Below are positions 17,137 to 27,500 of a stretch of DNA of 64,000 bases, piece after piece (the stretch's first letter is position 1; every line of letters begins with the position of its first letter). A model generated the notes under the pieces. The model was not told the origin of the DNA, ran no database searches, and worked only from the letters and a program-made list of their open reading frames with translations. This stretch comes from Pseudomonas mediterranea CFBP 5447 (GTDB lineage Bacteria; Pseudomonadota; Gammaproteobacteria; Pseudomonadales; Pseudomonadaceae). The DNA lies in NCBI RefSeq assembly GCF_000774145.1, contig NZ_KN322987.1:374756-438755 (forward strand), written 5' to 3'. The position numbers and the translations under genes were made by a program.

Positions 17137-18585
17137 TCAACAAGCTCCCGCGTCTGGCGCAAACGGTGCAGGCACCCCGGCCCATCCCGGTGCCAGCCGC
17201 CGAAGCGGCGTGATCAGCAGACCGAGACACGCCAGCAGCACGTACAAAAAGCCGGCTATGGCAAACAGCAAGCTCAACCCGCCGATCTTGCCGCTGCCCA
17301 GTACCGGGGCGAGCGAGGCCTGCCAGTCGCCGGGGGCGCTCAACAGCGGGATCGTCCAAGCGTCGGCCAGGGTGCCGGCGCCCAGTGCACCGATCGGCAT
17401 CGCCAACAGGCAAACCATCTGCCGCGTCGACAGGACGCGTCCCAGCACTTCGGCAGGCAGGCTGCGTTGCCAGAAGCTCTGGTCGCTGCTGGTGCTCAGC
17501 GAGAAGCAGCCAAACGCAACGAAAGCCGCCGCGTACAGCAGCACCGGCGAATCGCTGACGCCGATGCCCAGCACGCTGGCCCCCAGCAGCAGATCCGCGA
17601 GTAATACGGTGCGGATCAGCCGGACCGGTGGCCTGGCCAACACCCACAACGAGCCGGCGAGCATGCCCAGACCGCCACAGGTCATCACAGTGCCCAGCAC
17701 CAGCACCGAGTGACGCTCCATCACCAGAGGCGACATCAGTGCCGAGGCCAGGCCGAGCATCAGGTGTTCCAACGCCAGGTAGGCCAACAGTGCCCACAAC
17801 GCCGGACGGGCGCGCAGCACGGCCAGCACAGTCGGCGTGCCATCGATGGGCGCGGCGCGGCCGGTGCCACTGATGCGCAGCGCCGAAGCGACCAGCGCCA
17901 GCCAAGTCAGGATGCCGGCGGAAAACAGCACCGCGCCCACGTCCAGCAACAGCACTCCGGGAACGCCGACAGCGCCCAGCAGCAATGCCGCCAGGGTTGG
18001 CGCAAGGAGTTGCGGCAAGCCGACCATCAGTTGCATCAGGCCGTTGGCCCGTCCGATGGCGTGAGGGCTGTGCAGCAAGCGCGGGATCGCCGCCTGGCAG
18101 ACCAGCATGCGCACCACCAGCGCGCTGGAGTTGACTGCGGCGAAGGCATATACCTGGCCGCGATCCAATGCGCCTTGGTCGAACAACCACCACAGCACCA
18201 GCGCGGCGAGGCCACTGCAGCATTCGACACCGAGCAAGATCGCCCGCGCCTCGCAACGGTCCACCAGCCAGCCGGCCAGTGGTGCGAGGAGCAGGCCGGG
18301 CAACGCCGACAAGGCGATGACCCAGGCGTAATCGGTGACACTGGCCTGTTGCTGCAACAGCCAGATGCCCAGGCTGAAAGCCGCCAGGGCCGATCCCAGA
18401 GTCGACGCGACCTGGCCGAGCCAGGCCCACAACCAGGGCCGGAGCTCCCGGGCCCCTTGTGGGAGCGAGCCTGCTCGCGATGGCGGTGGGTCAGCCGACA
18501 TCAATGGCGACTGAGTGCTCGCTTCGCGAGCAAGCTCGCGCCCGGTTCGGGGAGCGGATGTGGCTGAGCCTGTGTCAATCTTCAT
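17137..18585 (-). CDS. MFS transporter, probable exporter of the NRPS product
   Basis: 482 aa with about 12 hydrophobic segments. It resembles DHA3-type MFS drug/siderophore exporters: LASTLGSALAAFSLGIWLL-like first helix, GLLLAPLAGWLVDRCEAR for the loop 2-3 motif, and a mid-protein LALEHLMLGLASALMSPLV segment. The ATG at 18585 lies inside the last codons of the upstream NRPS gene (11-bp overlap), so translation is coupled and the protein is likely the dedicated exporter. Odd feature: residues ~14-43 are encoded by a REP element, so the normal fold starts near ELRPWLWAWLGQ. An internal Met (MSADPPPSRAG) is an alternative start. Confidence 0.88.
   Translation of the reverse strand: MKIDTGSATSAPRTGRELAREASTQSPLMSADPPPSRAGSLPQGARELRPWLWAWLGQVASTLGSALAAFSLGIWLLQQQASVTDYAWVIALSALPGLLLAPLAGWLVDRCEARAILLGVECCSGLAALVLWWLFDQGALDRGQVYAFAAVNSSALVVRMLVCQAAIPRLLHSPHAIGRANGLMQLMVGLPQLLAPTLAALLLGAVGVPGVLLLDVGAVLFSAGILTWLALVASALRISGTGRAAPIDGTPTVLAVLRARPALWALLAYLALEHLMLGLASALMSPLVMERHSVLVLGTVMTCGGLGMLAGSLWVLARPPVRLIRTVLLADLLLGASVLGIGVSDSPVLLYAAAFVAFGCFSLSTSSDQSFWQRSLPAEVLGRVLSTRQMVCLLAMPIGALGAGTLADAWTIPLLSAPGDWQASLAPVLGSGKIGGLSLLFAIAGFLYVLLACLGLLITPLRRLAPGWAGVPAPFAPDAGAC
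18459..18542. repeat. REP-type palindromic element inside the 5' end of the MFS gene
   Basis: The stretch begins tgtgggagcgagcctgctcg and ends in an inverted copy with cttcgcgagcaagctcgcgc. This is the head-to-head pair of imperfect palindromes (GCGAGC/GCTCGC stems) typical of intergenic REP doublets in fluorescent pseudomonads. Here it lies within the reading frame, keeps it open, and adds about 28 residues near the N-terminus of the transporter. It could form strong mRNA hairpins that lower MFS translation relative to the NRPS genes. Confidence 0.75.
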
Positions 18586-21500
18586 GGGATAACAGCGCCT
18601 CCAGCGCGGGCCAGTGGTGGCGTAGGTGAGCGGCCAGGGCGGGTGCCGTTCGCGCCTTTAGGATCGACAGGTGGTCACAGTCGGCGATCACGCACTGCTG
18701 ACAGTCCAGGTCGACGGCATCCCAGTGCTGTTCGACGGGCGTTGGGGGGTGCCGGCCATGCTCGGCCTGCAGCACTACTACGGGGCCCGGGTAGGCCGGT
18801 GTTGGCCGGTAATCGGTCGCCAGGTTGGCCAGGAACACCCGCAGCGGACCGCGCAGTGACGTGGCCCTGGCCTGTGCCGGCATCAAACCGACAGCCTGCA
18901 TGCGCTCCAGCAGCGTGGCGCATTGTTCTTCCGGCTCCTGATTCGCCAGGGTATCCAGGTCAAGCTCCAGGCTGCATCCGGCATCGAGCTCCAGCAACGC
19001 CACGTAGCGCCCCAGGGCCTCACGGGCATCACGGGCCATGCGTTTGCCCGGTACACGGCTGTCGATCAGCAGCACCGGTGCCACCTGCGCACCGCTTGCC
19101 TGCAACTGACGGGCGATTTCAAAGGCCAGCCAGCCGCCGAACGAATGCCCCAGCAGGTAGTAGGGGCCGTGCGGCACCTGGGCACGGATCTCCCGCACGT
19201 AAGCGCGGGCCGCCGCCTGTACCGACCCGTGGGGTTCGCTGCGGCCATCGAGGCCACGGGCTTGCAGCCCGATCACCGTCAACCGCGCGTCCAGCTGGCG
19301 TACCAACGGCACGAAGCTGCTCACGTTGGCGCCTGCGCCCGGCACCATGAACAGGCAGGGCGCATTGGGCGAACCGGTTTGCAACGTCAGGCTCGACCGG
19401 CTGGCGGCAGGTTCGAGCGGATGCGCCTCGCTCTGGTCCAGCGCCCGTTCCAGGGCGGCCGCCAGACCTTGCAGATGGTTCGGATCGCGCATGATCGACC
19501 AGTGATCGCCTGCGATTCGCTGTTCCATCAAGTCCGCGCCCAGCAGCGCCCGCCAGTCGGCACCCAGGTCGCGGGTGCCGGTCAATTCGGGACGCGCCGA
19601 AACCGCACTGAACAGATGCACGGGCAAGCCCAGTGGCGCCGGTCGGTAGCGGACCATGGCGTTGCGCAGGGTCAGGTTAAGGCGCGCCCGGCGGATCAAT
19701 GCCGGACGATCGAAGCCGGGCGGCAACCAACCTCGGCTGCACGCAGTGGCGAGCACGGTGTCAAGGTCCAGGCCGCTGTGCCATGGCACCTGCCTATCCT
19801 CATCGACCTGTTGCGTGGCTAGGTAGCCAAGCAATTGCCCGCGCAGGTCGCTTTCATCGAGACTGAGGGACAACACCGGTGCTCGCAGCGCCCCCGGCTG
19901 GCTGCTGTCGATCAGCCCGAGGAAGGCGACATGCTCGTCCTCGCCCAGCAGTTGGCGCGCCATTTCATAGGCCAGCACACCGCCGGCCGACCAGCCCGCG
20001 AGCCGATAAGGACCGTCGGGCTGAACGGTGCGCAACAGCGTGATGTAGCGCTTGGCGAGGGTCGGGTTGTCGATACCGTCTTCCAGCTCCGCCGCGGCCT
20101 GCACGGCGTAGAGACCGAGTTCCGGGTCCAGGTGGCGGGCCAACCGTTCATACGGAAGCGCCTCGCCGGTGCCCTCGTGGATGAAGAACAGGGGCGGCTG
20201 GCGGCCGCTGCCCGGACGAATACACAGCAGGCCCTGGGTGCCAGCGGCATCCCGCGTCACCACCTGACGGGCCAGTGCCGCCAGGTCCTCGGCGTTGAAC
20301 AGCGCTCCTACGGTGACGTCCAGGCCTTGCGCACGCAGACCGTCGAGCAGTTGCACCAACAGCAACGAATGTCCGCCGAGGGCAAAGAAGTTGTCTTCGC
20401 GGCCGACCTGTTCGACACCCAGCAACTGCGACCACAGCTGCGCCAGGCAGGTTTCCATGGCACCGCGCGGCGGTGTGTAGGGGCGTTGTTGCAGGGCCTG
20501 GCGGTCTGGCGCTGGCAAGGCGCGCCGATCCAGTTTGCCGTTGGCAGTCAGCGGCCATTCTTGCAGTTGCACGTAGGCACCGGGCAGCATGTGCGCCGGC
20601 AGTTGTTCGGCCAGGGCAGCGCGCAGCGCCCCCGGCGCCAAGTCATCACCCGACTCGGCCAGCAGGTAAGCGACCAGGCGCGGATCCCCCGGCTCGTCCT
20701 GGCGCGCCAGCACCACGGCCGAGCGCACGCCGTCCAGCGCCGCGAGGCGCGCTTCGATTTCCCCCAGCTCGATGCGGAAACCGCGCACTTTGACCTGCTG
20801 GTCGTTACGGCCCAGGTACTGCAACCGGCCGTCGACGGTCCAGCGGGCCAGGTCGCCGGTCTTGTAGAGCCGCTCGCCGCGACTTCCGGCGAACCGCGCT
20901 GGCTGGAAGCGTTCGGCATCCAGGGTCGGTCGGTTCAGGTAGCCCCGGGCAAGGCCGGGCCCGGCGACGTGGATCTCGCCGACCACGCCCTGGGGCACCA
21001 ACTCGCCGTGTTCATCGAGCAAGTAGATCCGCAGGTCCGGGATCGGCCGGCCGATGGGCACCAGCCCAGCGCCAGTGTTGCAGTCGGCGGCTTCGATCGG
21101 TTGATAGGTGACGTGCACCGTGGTCTCGGTGATGCCGTACATGTTCACCAGTTGCGTACGCTGGCTGTCCGGCCGTGCGAACCAAGGGCGCAGCGCGGCG
21201 GCGTCGAGGGCTTCCCCACCGAACACGATGCAGCGCAGACAATGGGGCTCGGCGCGGGTTTGCTTCATCCAGGCATAGAAGGCGCTGGGGGTTTGGTTGA
21301 GGACCGTGACGCCGGCGTCCACCAGCAGGTCGTAGAAGTCCTGCGGGCTGCGCGAGGTCAGATACGGCACTACCACCAGCCGGCCGCCATGCAGCAGCGC
21401 CCCCCAGATTTCCCAGACCGAGAAGTCGAACGCGAAGGAGTGAAACAGCGTCCAGACATCCCGCTCGTTGAACCCGAACCAGCTTTCGGTAGCGCTGAAC

Positions 21501-24500
21501 AGTCGTAGCACCGAGCGGTGTTCGATCATCACGCCTTTGGGCACGCCAGTGGAGCCGGAGGTGTAGATGATGTACGCCAGGTCGGCATCGCTGGCCTGGG
21601 GATCGGCCGGCAGGTCTGTCCCGGGCTGTTCGCTCCAGTTGCCGCGGTGCGGGTCCAGGGACAGCACCGTACAGGCGGCGGGCACCTGTAGCGCCGGCGG
21701 TAGTGCCTCTAAGGTCAGCACCACTCGAGGACTGCTGTCGCCAAGGATGAAGTTCAAGCGTTGTGCGGGATAGACCGGGTCAAGCGGCACATAGGCGCCG
21801 CCGGCCTTGAGGCCGGCCAGGATACCCACGAGCATGTCCAGGCCGCGTTCGGCGTGAATGGCCACTCGGCTGTCCGGGCCGACACCCAGCGCTCGCAGGC
21901 GATGGGCCAGGCGGTTGGCGCGCTGGTTGAGGGCGCGATAACTCAGGGTCTGCGCGCCGTACTGGAGTGCGATGGCATCGCCTCGGCGCGCTGCCTGGGC
22001 CTCGAAGCGTTGGTGCAGGCGTTCGCCCGTCGCCGGCGCCAGGGTGAGGTCAGGGTTGAAACCGTCGAGTAACTGCTGGCGTTCGGCCCGGCTGAGCAAG
22101 TCGATGGTGGTCACGATCTGTCGATCGTCGGCGACCATGGCCCGCAGCACCGCCAACAGGGCATGCCAATGGCGCGCCACGGTGGCAGCATCGTATAAGG
22201 CGGTGGCGTAATTGAAACCGCCCTGGATCACGCCGTCGGCCTCATGGACGTCCAGCGCCAGGTCGAACTTGGCCGTGGTCACGGGCGCGCCAACGTTTTC
22301 CAGCTGCAAGCCGTTGCCCAGGTCAAGCTCCCCACGGGGCGCGTTCTGCCAGGCCAGCATCAATTGGAACACCGCGTTATGGGCCTGCGACCGCGGTGGG
22401 TTGAGTGCTTCGATGACCTGTTCGAAGGGTAGGTCCTGATGGTCCTGAGCGGCGAGGGCGAGCGCCCTGACCTGGGCCAGCAGCGCGTCGACCCGCGGTC
22501 CTTCGTCCAGGTCGATGCACAGGGCCTGGAAGTTGACGAAGAAGCCGATCAGCGGCTCCAACTCGACCCGGGCGCGGTTGGCGACGGGTGAGCCGATGAC
22601 CACCCGGGCTTGGCCCGAGAGGCGACTGACCACCACGGACCAGGCGGCCAGCAAGGTCATGTACAAGGTGACGCCATGGCGCCGGCTCAAGGACTTGAGA
22701 CCCTGGGTCAGTTCCGCGTCGATGTGCACCGGCAAGCTGGCACCCGCGTAATCGAGGCGCGGCGGGCGTGGCCGGTCGGTGGGTAGGGTGACGCAGGTCG
22801 GTGCCGCACCCAGGTTTGCAGTCCAGTAGGTACGCTGGCGCTGCAGTTCATCGCCTTGCAACCATTGGCGTTGCCACAAGGTGTAGTCGCCGTACTGGCG
22901 CGCCAGCGCCGGCAACGGATCCTCCCGGCCCTGGCTGAAGGCCTGGTAGAGACGGGAGAACTCGTCGGTGAGCACCCCCATGGACCAGCCGTCCGAGACC
23001 AGGTGGTGCACGGTCACCAGCAGGATGTGGTCGTCGGTACCCAGGCGCAGCAGGCGGGCACGGACCGGCCACTGGCAAGTGAGATCGAATGGGCGGCCGG
23101 CCTCTTCGGCGCAATGGGCTTGCCAGGCCATCGCATCGGCCGTGCTCAGGTCCAGGCTGTCCAGCGGCAAGGCGGCGGGCGGGTCGACGACTTGTCGCGC
23201 GTGTCCGGCCAGGCTGACGAAGCGTGTGCGCAGGCTTTCATGGCGCGCCACGATGCGGTCAAGGGCCCGGCGCAGGGCGTTTTCATCCAACTGGCCGCGC
23301 AAGCGCAAACCGGCGGGCATGTTGAAGGCCGCTGTCGAATCCGGATTGAGCTGCTGGATCAACCAGAGGTTTTGCTGGGCGAATGACAGCGGCAGCGGTT
23401 GACTGCGATCAGCCTCCGGCAACGGCGCCTGGTGGTTCTGGACGGAGCCGCCAAGCAGTGTGGCCAGGGCGTGCAGGCGCGGCTGGGCGAAGACCGCCGA
23501 AAGCGGTACTTCCAGGCCCAACCGATGGCGGACCTGGGCGAGCAAACGCAACGCCAGCAGCGAATGCCCGCCGAGGGCGAAAAAGTCATCCTCCCGGCCA
23601 ATCGGCTCGACGCCAAGCAGTTCACTCCAGATCGCCGCCAGACTGACTTCCAGCTCGCCCTGCGGCGCGCTGTAGGGCGTCTGGGCAAATGACTCAGGCG
23701 TTGGGGCCGGCAGGCGCAGGCGATCGACTTTGCCATTGCCGGTCAGCGGCAGGCTCGCCAGTTGCACGAAGGCGCCTGGCAACATGTACTCCGGCAGGCG
23801 TTCGCTCAACTGGCTGCGCAGCGCCAGGGGTGACAGCGCTTGTGCGGCGCTGAAGTAGGCCACCAGGCGGGATTCCCCACGCTCGCCAGGTTGCACGACG
23901 ACCACCGATTCGCGAATGCCGGGCACTTGATCGAGACGACTTTCCACCTCGGCCAGCTCGACCCGATAACCGCGGATTTTGACCTGCGAGTCGTTGCGTC
24001 CCAGGTACTGCAAGGTGCCTTCGGCGGTCCAGCGCGCCAGGTCGCCGGTTTTGTAGAGGCGTGCTTCGCCACTTTGGTCGAGGGGGTGGTTGATGAAACG
24101 CTCGGCGGTCAGGTCCGGTCGATTCAGGTAACCCAGGGCCAGGGCCGGGCCCGCCACGTGCAACTCACCCACCGCGCCCTGGGGCACCCATTGGCCATGG
24201 GCGTCCAGCAGGCACACCTGGGTATTGGCAATCGGCCGACCGATCACCGGTACGTCGGCCCATTGGTCGGGGTCATCGCCCAGGGTATGGGTACAGACCA
24301 CATGGGTTTCGGTCGGACCGTAGTGGTTGTGCAGGCGCGCCTGGGGATGCTGGCGGAAAAACGCGCGCAGCGCCGCGGTGATGCGCAAGGCCTCGCCGGC
24401 GACGATCACATCGCGCAGCGCCGGCAATGCCAGCGGTGCTTCGCTCCAGCGCTCGGCCAGGGCCGCCAGGGCGATGTACGGCAGGAACAGGCGTTCGATG

Positions 24501-27500
24501 CGGCTATCGCAGAGCCATTGCGGCAGCGCGGCGAGATCCAGGCGCCGGGCCTCGTCCAGCAACACCAGCGTGCCGCCGCTGCCCAGGGTGGAAAATATTT
24601 CCTGGAAGGCCACGTCGAAGCCCAGCGCGGCGAATTGCAGGGTGCGCGCGGCACCGGGCAGCGCGTGACCGGCCTGCCAGGCCAACAGGTTGCTCAGGGC
24701 CAGATGCCCCATGGCGACGCCCTTGGGCAGGCCGGTAGAGCCGGAGGTGTACATGACGTAGGCCAGGTCGTCCGGGCCCGGCTGCGCCAGCGGTGGTGCG
24801 GCGGGGGCCGGTGTCGCGGTGGCCGAAAGGCGGACGGACAACCTGCGGCAGCCCTCGCCAGTCTGCAGGGCCTCGACGCGCTCGGCATCCCACAGCAGCA
24901 GGCAGGGCTGACAATCGTCGAGGATGCCTTGCCGACGGGCAAGCGGCTGGCTGGGGTCGAGCGGCACGTAGGCCGCCCCGGTCTTGAGCGTGGCAACCAG
25001 GGCCAGCACCATTTCCAGGCTACGGGGCAGGTGGATGGCCACGCGTTGGCCGGGCCCGGCGCCCTGGCCGATCATTGCCCAGGCCAAGTGGTTGGCCTGG
25101 CGGTCCAGTTCCCCATAGCTCAAGCCGCGTCCATGCAGTTCGACGGCAATCGCGTCAGGTTGCAGCCGCGCTTGACGCTCGAAGGGGCGATGCACCCAGC
25201 CCGCCTCGGGGAATGGGGTCGGCGCCGGGTTGAGCTGGTGCAGCAGGCGCTGGCGTTCGTCGGCGTCGACCAGTGCCAGGTGCGTGACTGCCTGGCGATC
25301 GTCGGCGATGAACTGCTTCAGTACCTGGACCAGGTAAGACCAATGCCGGCTGACACTGGCGCACTCGTACAGGGCAGTGGCGTAATTCAGTCCGCCGATG
25401 ATCCGTCCTTCGGCTTCGTAGAGTTCCAGGGAGAGATCGAACGGCGCAGTGGTCTGCTCGCCGGCCAGGGGCGTGAGGCTCAAGCCGTCGAGGTCCAGGC
25501 TGCTGCGGGGCGCGTTCTGCCAGGCGAACATCAGTTGGAACACCGGCGTGTGGGCCAGCGAGCGCGGCGGGTTGAGCGCCTCGACCACGTGCTCGAACGG
25601 CACGTCCTGATGGGCCTGGGCCTGCAAGGCATGCTCGCGAACCTGGGCCAGCAACTGGCCGACTTGCGGTGCGCCGCTCAGGTCCACGCACAGTGCCTGG
25701 GTGTTGACGAAAAAGCCGATCAGCGGCTCCACTTCACTGCGGGTGCGATTGGCGACCGGGGTGCCGATGACCACCCGTGCCTGGCCGGACAGGCGCGCCA
25801 CCACCACGGCCCAGGCGGCCAACAGCGTCATGTACAACGACGTGCCGTGGCGCCGGCCCAGCGCCTTGAGCGCCGAAGCGGTGGGCTCATCCAGGGCCAC
25901 CTCCAGCCGCGCCCCAGCGAAATCCTGGCGCGGCGGCCGCGGGCGGTCGGTGGGCAGGTCGACCCGCTCCGGGGCCTCGCGCAGGTGCTCGAGCCAGTAG
26001 GCCAGTTGCCTGGCACCACGCTCGCCGGCCAACCATTCACGTTGCCAGGCGGCGTAGTCGGCGTATTGAATGGCCAAGGGCGCGAGCGAGTCGGGTGCGT
26101 TGCCGTGGAAGGCTTTGTACAGCACCGAAAGTTCGTCGATCAGCACACCGATGGACCAGCCGTCGGCGATGATGTGGTGCAAGGTCACGTGCAGCACGTG
26201 GCGATGAGCACCCAGACGCGCCAACCACACCCGCAGCAGCGGGCCTTCGCTCAGATCGAAGGGACGGCCGGCTTCGTGGGCCATGGCGGGTTGCAAGTCG
26301 GCGGCTTCCGCCAGTTCCACCCGTTCGAAATTCCAGCGCGGGGTGGGGTCGATGACTTGGCGGACCTCGCCGTCCTGCTCGATGAACCGGGTGCGCAGCA
26401 CCGCGTGGCGCTCGACGATACGCTCCAGGGCATTGCGCAGGGCATTTTCGTCCAGTTCGCCGTCCAATTGCAGGGCGCCGCTGATGTGATAGGCGGCGCT
26501 GGCCTGGGCGTCCAGGCGTGCGATGAACCAGAGACGCTGTTGGGCGAACGACAAGGGGCGCGCCGCTGCTTGCGGCAATACAGGAATGCCGGTCAGGACG
26601 CTGCGTGTGGCGTTGGCCAGCAGCGGCGCCAGTCCGGCCACGCTCGGGTGCGCATACAGGGTGGCCAGGGGCAGTTCCAGACCCAGGCGTTGGCGCACCC
26701 GCGAAACCCATTGCACGGCCAGCAGCGAATGCCCGCCCAGCTCGAAGAAATCATCGTGCCGGCCAACCCGGGCCACGCCCAGGAGGTCGCACCAGATGTC
26801 GGCCATGAGACATTCCTGTTCGCCACGCGGTGCCTCGTAGGCTTGGGAGCACCAGGCATCGTCGCCGGGGCGCGGCAAGGCCGCCCGGTCGAGCTTGCCG
26901 TTGGGCGTCAGCGGCAGGCTGTCCAGCGGCATGATCAGGGCCGGCACCATGTGCCTTGGCAAAACTTCGGCCAGGGCATCGCGCAGGGCCGTCGCAACCA
27001 GCGGTCCATGACCGGCGTCCGCCACCGCGTAGGCCACCAACCCCGGCTCGCGGCCATCGCGGGCAAGGGCCTGTACCGCCGCCGCGCTGACCTGGGGCAG
27101 TGCCAGCAAGGCCGCTTCGATTTCCCCCAATTCGATGCGGAAACCGCGGATCTTGACCTGGAAGTCGTTGCGCCCCAGGTAGTGGAGATGCCCCTCGGCA
27201 TCCCAGAAACCCAGGTCGCCCGTGCGGTACAGCCGCGCCGTCGGGTCGCTGCTGAACGGGTCGGCCAGGAAGCGCTCCCGGGTCAGTTCCGGGCGGCGAT
27301 GGTAACCGCGGCCGACGCCGGCACCGCCAATGTACAGCTCGCCCGGCACGCCCACCGGCAACGGTTGCAGGGCCTCGTCGAGGACGTGCACCTGGGTGTT
27401 GTCGATGGGCCGACCGATGTGCGGTTGGAACCCCCGATCACGGTCCATCGACACCCAGGTCGAATAGACCGTGGTTTCGGTCGGACCGTAGAGGTTGTTG

